Positions 1 through 10,099 of a DNA stretch of 64,000 nt are shown here, in pieces; within the stretch, counting starts at the first letter, position 1; each line of letters starts with the position of its first letter. A program made the position numbers and the translations under genes. The DNA comes from Phialophora verrucosa. Its lineage: Eukaryota > Ascomycota > Eurotiomycetes > Chaetothyriales > Herpotrichiellaceae. The notes below the pieces were generated by a model. The model searched no databases. It was not told the origin of the DNA and saw only the letters and a list, made by a program, of their open reading frames with translations. Where the stretch lies: positions 1,426,001-1,490,000 of the forward strand of contig MSED01000009.1 in assembly GCA_002099365.1 (NCBI GenBank), given 5' to 3'.

Positions 1-87
1 GGATTGCCATTCCGATCCGGCCTCGCCGTAGTAGATCTGGCCATCTGGGGCTCGAAAGCGCACTAGCCTCTCGAAGGCGCCAACCAT
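1..87 (-). CDS. FAA-hydrolase family protein, N-terminus only (cut by window edge)
   Basis: An ATG on the minus strand at 87 opens 29 codons that run off the left edge. The translation starts MVGAFERLVRFRAPDG and continues IYYGEAG. This is the usual beginning of the small fumarylacetoacetate-hydrolase-fold proteins (FAHD1-like acylpyruvate hydrolase/oxaloacetate decarboxylase group), with an F-x-R-L-V-R-F strand followed by a D-G-x-I-x-Y-G-E hairpin. It does not look like true fumarylacetoacetase of tyrosine breakdown, which has a different N-terminal domain. The metal-binding catalytic part lies outside the window, so the substrate cannot be said. It is divergent from the short-chain dehydrogenase, with 625 bp between the two starts. 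The family call rests on this short segment only. Confidence 0.6.
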   Translation of the reverse strand, partial: MVGAFERLVRFRAPDGQIYYGEAGSEWQS

Positions 88-712
88 GATGAATTAAATG
101 ATGTGTGTTGTATCGATAGCGTCAATTCAGTCTGTCACAGCCGTTGATTTTCGACGCCTTGGTAGATGCGATGCCTTTGCGGATATATAACGCAATGAGG
201 CGTCTTGATGACAAAATCACGCGGTCTCGGTCGAGATGGTGAACCCGTGGTTAGCAGTCGGCCTGAAGTAAGAAAGCTGTCGACCAAGTCACGTTGGCGG
301 CACCTGAACCTACTGCAGAATAACCGTCCCCGCTTTTCGGCTTTCGCAGGTGTCCGTCCAGCTTTGCCGTTTTGTGGCCATACGAGTGCGTATCATGGTA
401 CGCTGCTGAACGGGAGACCTTGAGGCCTTCTCAACCTCGGTTGGCAGCCGCAAGAGGGTAGGAAGGAATGAGGCAAAAGACAAAGATGTTCTGTTCTTCA
501 CCCGCTAATAATGAGATACGCCTGAGTTGACGTCAGTCTTTTGCTGGGGGATTCTGCCCGAAGAATGTCCGCCCATCTTTTCTGCCGCTCTGATGGACTT
601 GGAACCATTCTCCATATGGAGTATCTGGGCTCAACTGCTTCCCCTGGCTGAACTCTGAAAGGGTTGATACGCATTTAGCAGAAGGCCGGACCTACCAAGT
701 CTTAGGATCGGA
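88..712. promoter_or_regulatory. Divergent intergenic region between FAA hydrolase and SDR
   Basis: This 625-bp stretch holds no credible reading frame. It must carry both promoters and the 5' leaders of the two flanking divergent genes. I see no repeat or canonical TATA element that I would call. Confidence 0.4.
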
Positions 713-1802
713 ATGGCAACCGCGTGGTTCGGGTCCTCACCGGACTGGATCGTGAAGCACCGGGTACGTATTTACACATGTCTTGAATACCTGAATCCCC
801 AGCCAAGAAAGTCGCAACCAAAGCAGCGCACGGCGTTTCACAATTTCCAAGCCCAGGCTGAGGCTAACTTGATGCCTTGATTGTCCCGACCAAACAGGCC
901 CAGTACCCTTCAGCCAAGACGGTCCTCTTGACAGGAGCGACTGGCGGAATTGGTCTTGCTATCGCCAGGCGCCTGCTCTCTTCTAGCGAGCACCACCTGT
1001 TGATCCTGACCGGGCGGAATGTTGAAGTCCTGCGACAGATTGAGCGAGAGTATGCGGATCGAGCGCGGACAGTCCAGTGCGACATGGCGGATCTGGGCCA
1101 AGTGACGCGAGTAGTACGGCATTACGAGGTACATGGAAGACTTGACGCGTTGATCCTCAACCATGGGACGTTGGGCAATTGTTTGCGAGTGGCGCAGATG
1201 GAGGGCAACCAAGGTAAGGAGTGGGAGAGTGTGTTTACGGTGAATGTTACGAGTTGCGTGGCGATGGTAAGTTTACGTCTTTATGGAATCCAGATGGACT
1301 ATCGAATACAGGGAGCACCGCTAACACCCTGGTGCCCATGTAGATCAGCGAGGCACTTCCCTGGCTCCGACAGGCTAAAGGTCGCATTATCTTCACCTCA
1401 TCTGGTGCCGCGCAGAACGCTTACCCGTCTTGGGGAGCTTATGGCGCCTCGAAAGCAGCCATCAACCACCTCACTATGACCTTGAAGAATGAAGAGCCGG
1501 ATGTGACGACCGTGGCGATCCGACCCGGTGTGGTGGACACCGCCATGCAGAAAGATATCCGGGAGAGCTTCTTGTCGAATATGGACGAGAAGGACCAGCA
1601 AAAGTTTCTGAGCGCCAAAGAGCAAGGGAAACTATTGCCGCCGGAGATGCCGGGGAACGTGATCGCAGAACTGGCTGTTACCGCCGACAAGGACTTGTCG
1701 GGGTTGTTCCTAAGGTATGCGATGAAGACACTTCTTTCCGTGCAGACCTACTGACCAAGGTGTAGTTGGGACGACCCGAAGCTAAAGGACTACGTCAAGT
1801 GA
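713..1802 (+). CDS. Short-chain dehydrogenase/reductase (SDR)
   Basis: Probable NAD(P)(H)-dependent oxidoreductase of the classical SDR family; substrate unknown. I model four exons: 713-763, 904-1266, 1344-1714 and 1766-1802, giving 273 residues. The open frame at 877-1479 has no ATG at its left end and meets a stop at 865. The start was therefore placed at the ATG at 713, whose 17-codon exon joins in phase through GTACGT..CAG. The cofactor motif TGATGGIG is at residues 27-34 and the catalytic Y-x-x-x-K is Tyr171/Lys175 (YGASK). The family's serine is in the SSGAA segment near residue 158. An N-H-G triplet replaces the usual N-A-G. The last intron (1715-1765) leaves a 37-nt exon encoding WDDPKLKDYVK. 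No signal peptide or membrane segment is seen, so it is likely cytosolic. The family call is firm; exon 1 is inferred. Confidence 0.85.
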
Positions 1803-3031
1803 GAGGAGCGGCAGTCAACGCCTCAATAACAGAATTGCTGCTCAGAAAGCATGCGGGTGGATCATGCCTGTTCGCAGTGACTTGGAACAGGCATCTCCCT
1901 GGGTTTGCAACGGCACGGAATGCATGCGTTAGGAGAGCGACCTGCAGAACGAGAGCCTTCTAGCCGCAAAGAGGCGACTGTCTACACCTGTTTGTAATCT
2001 ATTAGCGCATGTTTAGGATGCAAATAGGTATATCCGCGGGAAAGACTTGTGACTCAGGCGAAAGATGAAAAATGAATACACAGGCTTAAGCATCAGGCTC
2101 AAATGAACCTTCATGTTTAGCATGGAAGAGTGGTGTGTTCATCATAGAAGATATGTAGAAAAGCTGGGATTCCGCTTACTCTTACAAGATACGAAGCCAT
2201 TAAGAACAGGACTTATGGCTGGCCTAGGTGCGCAGACTCTTGTCAGGAACTGCTCCAGATGAAAAGCGAGACAAAGAATGCTGTGGCGACAGTCAAGTTC
2301 AGGTAATCGAACCAGTTTATTCGTCATCGCATGTCCGAATTTGATAGTACAAAAAGATTGTTCATCATCGTGAGGAGGCTAAGGCTGATAACTGAGGCCT
2401 AACATACAGTGTGGTTGCTCAAGAATTGGTCTCTCCAGTGTTTGCCTAACCTAAGTTTGCAGCATGTAAGTGAAGGCCCACTACAGCAAAAACAAGAACT
2501 GACGGGGCAGATGTGCAAGGCTTTCAGAAAGTCCGGTTTGGGTTTGGACAGGTAATCACCATATTTTATCTGGTATGATAGGGGCGACACGTAGAATTCA
2601 TCATGAAAGGGAAAGCTCGGGGAGGGGAGAGGTCACATACCATGCGTCGCTGCCACAAATACGTTTTTCAGCACCATATTCAGACATGGCAGTCACTGCA
2701 TCACGCCAATTCAAGACTTTGCCGCATTCATAAAGCATTCACAAAGTGGCAACGGGTTAAAAATGGTGGGTGAAGGAAAAGAAGAAAGAAGGCAGAGTGA
2801 AAAACGACTTTTGAAGTGACGGGAAAAGGCCCCTTCCCGCCAAGACAAAATGACGCTTTTCCATTTCAGGCCGCAAGGATTGCTTTGCGCTCATGTCGCT
2901 CTACAACGTCTATTTAACTGACGCTCCCTCACCCTCAGTTGGGCTGGACCCATGGGTCGCAAACAGGCACTACACCCTTTGAGACCACATTAGCCACATC
3001 TATATCACCCCCAAACTACAGATCAGCCATC
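1803..3031. other. Intergenic, no gene seen
   Basis: About 1.2 kb with only short frames that show no family features. The right end, upstream of the Dr1-type gene, is pyrimidine-rich and presumably its promoter. Nothing else is supported. Confidence 0.5.
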
Positions 3032-3586
3032 ATGTCCGACAAAGACTTCGGCAGTATGTTTTGACACTCGCTGTGGCCTGAACCCCAGGCACGACTCACT
3101 AACATGCACCTCCTAGACAATGATGACCTCTCCCTCCCCAAAGCCACGGTCCAGAAGATCATATCCGAAATCCTCGCTCAGATCCCGCACGATGGATCCC
3201 CACCAAGCGGCAAAGAAGGGGAAATGACATTCACCCGCCCCGCGCGCGACATGCTCATCTCCTGCTCGCTGGAATTCCTGCGCATGCTGTCCTCCGAGTC
3301 GAACGAAATCTCTGAGCGCGAGAGCAAGAAGACGATCAGCGTGGAACACGTAGAACAGGCCCTCACAGACCTGGGATTCGGCTCATACATCGAAGGGTGC
3401 AGAGGCGTGGTCGGTGAGTGGCAGGAAGTTCAGAAGAAGAGGATCGGCCGCGGTGAGAAGATGCGCAACTTCGGCGGGTTCGACAAGATGGGGGAGGACG
3501 AGTTGCGGAAGATGCAGGAGGCGCTTCTGGGAGAGGCCAGAGGTAGAATGGAGGGCGGCGGTGCCGGAGGGCAGGAAGCGCAGTAG
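3032..3586 (+). CDS. NCB2: Negative cofactor 2 beta (Dr1/NC2-beta), histone-fold transcription repressor
   Basis: Nuclear subunit of NC2 (with NC2-alpha/Bur6). In this family the dimer binds the TBP-promoter complex and blocks or redirects pre-initiation complex assembly. Two exons, 3032-3053 and 3117-3586, give 163 residues. The first encodes only MSDKDFG plus one base and is joined by an intron with GTATGT..TCCTAG. The histone fold is obvious: LSLPKATVQKIISEIL, then ARDMLISCSLEFLRMLSSESNEIS, then KKTISVEHVEQALTDLGF. These are the alpha-1, alpha-2 and alpha-3 parts of Dr1. A charged C-terminal tail rich in Gly, Arg and Glu (residues about 120-163) follows. Length is normal for fungal Ncb2. 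It stands alone between intergenic regions. The family call is very secure. Confidence 0.93.
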
Positions 3587-4424
3587 GATCGCTTCATGTT
3601 CCGAGGCTGGCCGACTGGTGGCAGTGGCAAGGAAAATGACGCCAGGAAAGACAGCGAGGAGACGACTTCTCTCGCTCTTCGGAGGATGTACCACGGGAAT
3701 CTGTATTTCAAGTACAGGGCGGCGCGTATGGGACTACAGCACCATAGGACCGCAATATGAGACAAACGCAAGGAGATCTGCTTGACGAGGGAGATGCTAT
3801 AGTTGCAGCACAGGACCTACCGAGTACGAGTACTGTACTCTACTCTACTCTACTCTACTTGGATGCATGACGAGTACAGCGCAGTATACTCGGATGCGTG
3901 ACCCGTACGCATTCGTGGGTCCAAGAAGAGAGCCACCCAGAATATCCTCCCTCCACCAGCACCTCGTTCCCAGGAATGCTGTATTCTCGAACCTCACGCG
4001 GAGTACTGTATACTGGACAGTACGGAGACACATGGGTCGCGCCCTCCGTCTCACCCTCCTTGCCCTCGTGCTTGCATAAAGGCATGAGACATGACGCACG
4101 AGACATTGGGTGACGTCCCACTCACCTTTGGTGCTGGGTCCGTACTGTGCACATGTCGGTCTGTGGCTGTGAGCGGTGAATTGTGAATTTACTGTATGAG
4201 CACTCGAAGTCTCTTGGTTTTCAACCAAGGGTGGGGAGGTAAGAGACGGAGAACCGAAACGTGAAGCATGTAAGCAAGAATGAATGAACAGTGGAGACAT
4301 TCATTTATGCTAATGTCAATGTCAATGCTAATTCATGCTTGGGAGTAAGTCACTCGACTGATTACTGTAGACCTATGGCATGGGTTTGCCTCTCTCGTCG
4401 TACATAGGTTCACCCTCAACCTGG
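3587..4424. other. Intergenic with a pentanucleotide microsatellite
   Basis: Convergent gap between the Dr1-type gene and the trehalase. It contains a TACTC tract at 3836-3860 and a short run of related GAGTAC/GGATGC words after it. Overlapping frames on both strands here look like chance. Confidence 0.5.
3836..3860. repeat. (TACTC)n microsatellite, about five units
   Basis: Four perfect TACTC units followed by TACTT. It lies between the 3' ends of two convergent genes. Confidence 0.85.
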
Positions 4425-7400
4425 TCAGGTCCTACCACGTTTCCTCATATCCTGTGCTCTAGCAACGTGGCCCAATTTGGTGAGCAGATCTAGATTTCTG
4501 GCCTTCAGGTTTCCGCCCAGCGGCACGTCTCGCTTCGTTGCACCTGGGACAGGCGGCGCAGGCAATCCATCCACAATGATGCTCCACTCTGCCACTGTTG
4601 CTCCATCGCCGAACATATTGTTCACCGTTGCGGATGAGTTGAAGAGACTTCCCCAGATGCGGAGCGTCGCGAACCGGGACGTGAACACCTCCCCTGCGGA
4701 CTGTGGGATGGCAAAGGTGGTGATGTTGTCTTGTACGGCTTCGATCGCATTGAGCTCAGTCACATTGTACACGTCCGTGATGTTGACACGCTGGTTGTTC
4801 GCCACGACTTGCACACCAGAGCCCGCAGGAAGTGAGGCAGCTGAGGGGTTGGTTAGCGAGTTATTGTGGAAGAGGACGGAGTAGTTGTATGGTGGCGCCT
4901 GGCCCCAGTTGAAGTCGAAGCTTCGCACGCGATAACCTTGTGGCAGAGTGACAGTGACGGAGCTGGTTCGGTTGGCGTACACGGGCTGCCATTTCGTGGA
5001 GGTTGCGCCGTCTACCGCCGCGAGCGGGAATTGACCAGGCAAGAAGTCGTCTGGCGAGGAGACGGGGAGGCACTGCGCCACGTTATCTTGTGTGGTTGGA
5101 ATACGCCCGATCTGTCGATTGGTGATCGTGATGCTTGAGTTGGGCGAGAGTTGATAAGTCGAAAGTGGCGGAGAGCCGACAGGGCCTACAACGACGGGAA
5201 TGGCGGCATTCGCAAAGGTAGCGTTGGGGAAGGCGCCCTCAGCTGGCGTGACGGATTCATTTCGTGTAAGAATGGTGTGCGTCTGGTTAGAGAATGCTTG
5301 GATTGGAATGCCGTACCAGTAGAAAGTGCGGTACCGGATCTGTGGGATCTGAGGAGGGAGGTTGGGATCAACGTGTAAGTTAAAGTCAGGGACCAGGCGA
5401 AGACCCAGATATCCGAACAGGACGACTTGCAACGCGCCACCGTGACCGGTAAGGAAGGGGAAGGCTGGGTGTGTGCCGCCGTTTTCGTTCCAATTGTCGA
5501 CCATCTGTTCTGAGAATTGGAACCATGGTCCTCGAACGTACGGATGTGTGCCATATTGCTCGTAGGTGTAGGCCGAACAGCCAGAGGGCGAAATCTGATT
5601 TGCGATAATGGAGAAGATGGCATATGTCATGGCAGGACCGTCGACCGATTGCTTTGCCGCATAGTAGTCCAAGTCGCTGAGCGAGTCGTTGGACGTGTAA
5701 TTCTGGCCCGTGAAGGAAAGAGGGAAAGTATTGAGGATAATATCCGCCTGCTTCACCACTCCTGTACCGTTCATACCAACGAATTCCAACGTGACGCCGG
5801 AGTCCTCGTCTTCACCGATAAGTACGTTCTGAGCTATGTTGTCCCACGTGCTGTTTGGTGTTGAATTGAACTGAGAGCGGAACTGGTTCGCGCGGGTGAG
5901 ATGAGTGGCAATCATGGCCATGGTGTAGCCGCCATTGTCAATGTGATTCGCATACTCATCTGGATCGGTCATGTTGCGAAGCACCCAGTCACTCCCGCTT
6001 CTCTCGACGATCTGAGAGTACAGAGAGGCGACCGAGTCATAGATAGGCCACAGATCATTCTGGAAGGTGGCCGTGTCACCGGACGCAATCCAATAGTTCG
6101 TAAACTCTAGCCCAATATCACCGTTAAGGTGGTACTGGTAGTCCCAGCACGGGCCTGTCGCCGTGCAGTTACCATACCTCCCACTTGTCCATGGGAAAAT
6201 TGCCGCTGCGGAAGTGAAATTGGTATCATTCTTGGACGAGGTGAAAGCGGTGCCGATGTTGTTTCGGGCTTGCTGGTAGCGTTGGACGCGATAGTTGGCA
6301 ATACCCTTCGCGGCGGACGGGAAAGCTGCAACAAGGCCTGGCTGCATCCAGATCTCAGCATCCCAAAAGATCTGCCCAGCATATGCGTCAGAGCCAAGAC
6401 CTCCGACTGAGATGCTGTTGCTGTTGATCGAACCACCGGCATTGACGGTATTGTTGATTGCATTCTCAGAAAGCGTATTCTGAAGCAAATAGAACGGGTT
6501 CGCCACTGCTGTAATTGCCGCATCAAGGATGTACTCATCGTCGGGCAAGGTTCCATTGTCTGGGAAGGAAAAGTCGTCAATGGAGGAGGACGGAAAGAGT
6601 CTAGCCCACTCTGCAACGTGTGACTGCAGTGAAGCGGCATAGCCGGTGGATCGAGCTGCAAGTGCGGCAGCTCTAGCAACTGGCTGAGGATCGAGGAACC
6701 CGTCGGTTGAAGCAATCCCGACGAATTTGGTGAAGGTCGCCACCTGACCAGCTTGGAGCGTGACATTCAACCCAGAAGCGATCGAAGACCGATTGTTGCC
6801 CACATACGGCCGTTCCAACGTACCTTGCTGGACAGAGCGGACCGTAGCGCCGGTACTGTTCAGACCAGCATAAACGTACGCCGTCACATTGTGCACGCCT
6901 TGAGGCTGGACGGCACTGTATATGATGCCTGCGTCGACACCATTGGGTCCAGCGGTTGTCCGGACAGCGCAGTCGCCGTTGAGCACATTCGCAATTGTGA
7001 TGTTGGTCGTTTGGGCCGCGGTGATGTTCATCTGAACGAGTGCCTGGTTGATATTGAGCTTGTGAGCAAACATCTGGTAAGACACATTGAATGACCCATG
7101 ACCGCCCGCTGGGGTCCATGTGAATGCCCAATTCTTCAGACCTTGTTTCATGTCTAGACTCGATTGAAAGTTGCTGATGGTGCTGCTGTTGGTTGAAGCT
7201 GCCAGAAAGGTGTTACCACCCAGATCCGCCACAATGCCGGCCCAGTGAGGGATGCCGCTGATGGCAGTATCCCACCCGTACTGGTATAGCCAGGGGAAAT
7301 TGCTGCCATTTGTTGTTGGTTGAGAATCCCAGAATCCGCCCACTGTAGCGAATGTCTGTCGTCGGGTGAAGAGCGGCCAGCCACTGACGTTATCGCCGTC

Positions 7401-7655
7401 AACTGAGGACTCGACCTCGAAGAAAGGGCCCAGAGAAGCTACACTGATGCCATGGTACCCGTTTGCGACAGAAACACGAGATTGATAATGTCCTTGGTCA
7501 AGGTCGGTCGTGGTGAGCACCCAGTTCGTGGCATCCCAGGTCACACCGTCGAAGCGGGTTTGGTAAACTGTCGAGGCATTGCCGGACTGCGCTGATGTGA
7601 ACGAGGACAAGAGGAGAGTGACAAGCAGGCCAAATATATGCGTTCTGCCCGCCAT
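4425..7655 (-). CDS. treA: Acid trehalase, glycoside hydrolase family 65, secreted or vacuolar
   Basis: Hydrolyses alpha,alpha-trehalose to two glucose molecules, in the cell wall/periplasm or vacuole in this family (Ath1/TreA). Single exon, 1076 residues, close to the usual fungal length. An N-terminal signal peptide is visible (GLLVTLLLSSFTSA then QS). The GH65 N-terminal beta-sandwich begins with the FDGVTWDATNW segment and is followed by the (alpha/alpha)6 catalytic domain. In that domain GQIFWDAEIWMQP (about residue 425) lines the active site. The DPDEY motif places the expected general-acid glutamate at about Glu567. After about residue 855 a discoidin-like (F5/8 type C) domain is recognisable from AAVDGATSTKWQP and FDFNWGQAPPYNYSV. 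Many N-x-S/T sites fit a heavily glycosylated exported enzyme. A dibasic KR near residue 1040 and a KRGR end close the basic tail. Confidence is high. Confidence 0.93.
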   Translation of the reverse strand: MAGRTHIFGLLVTLLLSSFTSAQSGNASTVYQTRFDGVTWDATNWVLTTTDLDQGHYQSRVSVANGYHGISVASLGPFFEVESSVDGDNVSGWPLFTRRQTFATVGGFWDSQPTTNGSNFPWLYQYGWDTAISGIPHWAGIVADLGGNTFLAASTNSSTISNFQSSLDMKQGLKNWAFTWTPAGGHGSFNVSYQMFAHKLNINQALVQMNITAAQTTNITIANVLNGDCAVRTTAGPNGVDAGIIYSAVQPQGVHNVTAYVYAGLNSTGATVRSVQQGTLERPYVGNNRSSIASGLNVTLQAGQVATFTKFVGIASTDGFLDPQPVARAAALAARSTGYAASLQSHVAEWARLFPSSSIDDFSFPDNGTLPDDEYILDAAITAVANPFYLLQNTLSENAINNTVNAGGSINSNSISVGGLGSDAYAGQIFWDAEIWMQPGLVAAFPSAAKGIANYRVQRYQQARNNIGTAFTSSKNDTNFTSAAAIFPWTSGRYGNCTATGPCWDYQYHLNGDIGLEFTNYWIASGDTATFQNDLWPIYDSVASLYSQIVERSGSDWVLRNMTDPDEYANHIDNGGYTMAMIATHLTRANQFRSQFNSTPNSTWDNIAQNVLIGEDEDSGVTLEFVGMNGTGVVKQADIILNTFPLSFTGQNYTSNDSLSDLDYYAAKQSVDGPAMTYAIFSIIANQISPSGCSAYTYEQYGTHPYVRGPWFQFSEQMVDNWNENGGTHPAFPFLTGHGGALQVVLFGYLGLRLVPDFNLHVDPNLPPQIPQIRYRTFYWYGIPIQAFSNQTHTILTRNESVTPAEGAFPNATFANAAIPVVVGPVGSPPLSTYQLSPNSSITITNRQIGRIPTTQDNVAQCLPVSSPDDFLPGQFPLAAVDGATSTKWQPVYANRTSSVTVTLPQGYRVRSFDFNWGQAPPYNYSVLFHNNSLTNPSAASLPAGSGVQVVANNQRVNITDVYNVTELNAIEAVQDNITTFAIPQSAGEVFTSRFATLRIWGSLFNSSATVNNMFGDGATVAEWSIIVDGLPAPPVPGATKRDVPLGGNLKARNLDLLTKLGHVARAQDMRKRGRT

Positions 7656-8619
7656 CTGCTTCGAGGTCAGTATGATCTGCGGCCCTCAGGTAGCTGTGTC
7701 GTCTCCATACCTGAGCTCGTAGAGCCTCGCGCATGTACGTGATCTCGAGTGCAACTGCACAAGTCAAGGAAATCTAAAGTCCTCGTGCTTGAGAAATCTA
7801 TCTTTTGCTAAGGCCCCGCAAGGTACGACGCCCTCAAGCTTGTTCCAGTTAATGTCCGCCGCCCGTGTAGCAGCAAGACCAGCTTCGAGATTTGAGGAGG
7901 TCACGAAAAATTGTCTTTCGTCCTACTGAGAAATTTCTTCGAGGTCACTCCCCACTGCACTTGTTATAGGAGCTGGACGAGGCTAACGCAAGGCACCTCG
8001 CGGAAGACCGGTACTGCTCCATGTGCACGAAAAGTTACATCCCGCCACTCGGTCTTGCTTGATTCGAATGTCCTTGTGGTCACATTGTCATGGATCAGCC
8101 GCTCCTTCTACCAGTCATAGGTCCATTGCCGAGCTGTCTGGTGGGCCGATACAACGTCATCTGTAGAGAAGACAAAGAGGATGCGGAGGAAAGGTTCGAG
8201 CAGCGTACCGGACTGAGCTGATTGGCCGCCAGCTGCTCATCGACCTGCTACAACTGGGTTTCGTAGGCGATTGTGGGGAGTTGTGGAGGCGGGTGAAAGA
8301 TGCTTGGGAGCGCCATTGGGCGGGATGGCGCAGCTTGGAAGGGCGCCACCAATGTCATCACCGGGCTTGGAAGCCACTTCCAAGCTTGGGGTGTCGCATC
8401 GCGTGGCACGGCGCGGGGAAGATCTTGCGTTTCTCGCAAACTGCGGTATTTTGCCGGCTGATCAGAGGATGGACTTGCTCACAGCGTCAACATTTGGTGC
8501 TCATCACCTGGGATCCTCGTCGGATTTCGCTGCCGAAGTCCCTGCAACCCTGCTGCCTAACGAGGGCAACTCGACTCGTACTCGTACTGGGTGCCTCTAC
8601 GTTGCGGCGAGATGTCTAA
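7656..8619. other. Intergenic, no gene seen
   Basis: About 960 bp upstream of the trehalase and downstream of the Nse1-type gene. The longest frame (8271-8732) has no ATG-led domain and overlaps the neighbour's 3' end. Nothing credible is seen. Confidence 0.5.
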
Positions 8620-9652
8620 TCAACCATCTTGGTCGTTGTCACTTTCGTCGGCGTCGGGACTTGGCCTTGGTCTCTCTCTGTTCTGTGCACTACTTCGTCT
8701 CTTCCCGGTCCGATAGCTGTCTGATGCTGTAATGGCTCTTTCGCCCACAAAGTGCTCTCCATCCCACTGAGTTTTGCAAAGAGGACATTTTTCGTTTCGC
8801 TGCACTCGGAAGAAATTGGTCTTGCAGATGTCGTGGATTCGACAGGCACATTCGCGGTTTGCGCATCTTTGACCCTGCGGGCAGAAACATCAGTTAGCTC
8901 CCAACGCATGAAACCGCGCATTGACAGATATCTGGTCGTACCACCGTGATGATCTCCTTGCAAGCGTGGCAGAACTTGACCTTCTCTCGTCTGATCCCGT
9001 CCTCGTCCTCGTCGTTGTAGGTGTCGACCAACCAGCCCTTCAACTCCATCAACGCTCGCGGACTGAGGCTGTAAAAGCCAGCCCTACTTTTTTCCAGCCA
9101 TCCCTCGTCCACTAATTTCCGAAGCACGGTCTCAACGTCCTTACCGCTGAGAACACCTGCTGTCGATTGTGTGGCGTTCTCGTCTCCATCTACTGTCTGC
9201 CGCCGGTTCTGAGCCCGTCCAACTTGGATCGCATCAATGCCGCTGATGCACATCGCTTCTCTTCTGCCCTTGTTATTCTGCCCATCGAACATGGCATCCA
9301 GAAGGTTCTTTACGAACGCGATCTCATCGGGCGTATACGTTGTAGCAAGCTGTGTGAGAGGATCGCTCGTCGTGTTGACCAAGGCGTAGATACGTTCGCG
9401 CGTTTGTTGGTGGAAAGTACTTCGGATTTCGAGGTCGAGAGGAGAGAGTCTACGATTCGCGTCTGCGATGTAATCATTCAAGTCCTCCACCGTGACATCC
9501 TGAGGCAGCATTTCGCGGCGTTCCTGAAAGGACGAACATGCTGCGATGATGGGTCTAGCCGTGTCGAGAGTGAGGACGCTTCGGGCGAGGAAGGCTTGGA
9601 GGAATGCGCGGTTGGCATCAGTGTAGCCTGTACCTGCTTCGAATCCCTCCAT
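8620..9652 (-). CDS. NSE1: Nse1, RING-like subunit of the SMC5/6 complex
   Basis: Nse1 pairs with the Nse3 MAGE protein and Nse4 in the SMC5/6 complex. It supplies a variant RING domain with ubiquitin-ligase activity for DNA repair in the nucleus. Two exons, 9652-8942 and 8874-8620, give 321 residues. The 67-nt intron (GTACGA..GCAG) splits the zinc-binding region. The N-terminus carries the Nse1 winged-helix opening YTDANRAFLQAFLARSVLTL. A second helical part holds GKDVETVLRKLVDEGWLEKS. The joined C-terminus has Cys228-x2-Cys231, then GQRCANRECACRIHDIC and CPLCKTQW, the expected Cys/His ladder. The acidic tail after it is not conserved. The start at 9652 was chosen because it precedes the conserved YTD segment by ten residues. 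An AG lies just before it, so an upstream exon cannot be excluded. Confidence 0.88.
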
Positions 9653-10099
9653 CTGCGAGCAGGAATCAGAGAGGGTAGAGAAAGAGATCCCAGCGCAGGC
9701 GATTCTTTCGTTCGCGCAGAAAATTTGGCGCAGGGAAAAGCACTCTACGCGTGTTGTGAGAACGCGTCGTCTCCAAGCATTATTGGAGCGGCATGGCACC
9801 AACTTGAAGTCTCCAGTATGTCAGTCTGAAGGACGTTTGATACTCCTTCACCCCAAGCCATCCGAGGATGTGAAGAGCGCATGTTTAATAGATCTACACT
9901 TCCAAATGGCAAGCTTACACCGTCGTCTTCAGGATGTGCTCGCCTGATTATGGTTACAGGACTATGCCTTGCTTCCACACAACAACACAGCGCCAGAAGA
10001 ACCGTCACAACGGCACTGTTCCTGGCAACAATTCCGGTTCACCTTCTACGAGTTTCCAAGCCTTTATATGTTCGATCTATCTTAGATATGGAGTGCTTC
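9653..10099. other. Intergenic, no gene seen
   Basis: About 450 bp between the Nse1-type gene (start side) and the decarboxylase (end side). It presumably holds the Nse1-type promoter and a decarboxylase terminator. No motif is called. Confidence 0.4.

Noticed and set aside
1..87. Edge gene as fumarylacetoacetase (fahA) linked to HPPD
   Set aside because: Its N-terminus matches the small FAHD1-like group rather than true fumarylacetoacetase, and it lies 24 kb from HPPD.
4..719. Inverted 15-bp repeat (4-18 versus 705-719) at the two ends of the FAA-hydrolase/SDR intergenic region
   Set aside because: In 64 kb a few exact 15-bp inverted matches are expected by chance. The arms lie in two coding sequences and no longer homology extends them.
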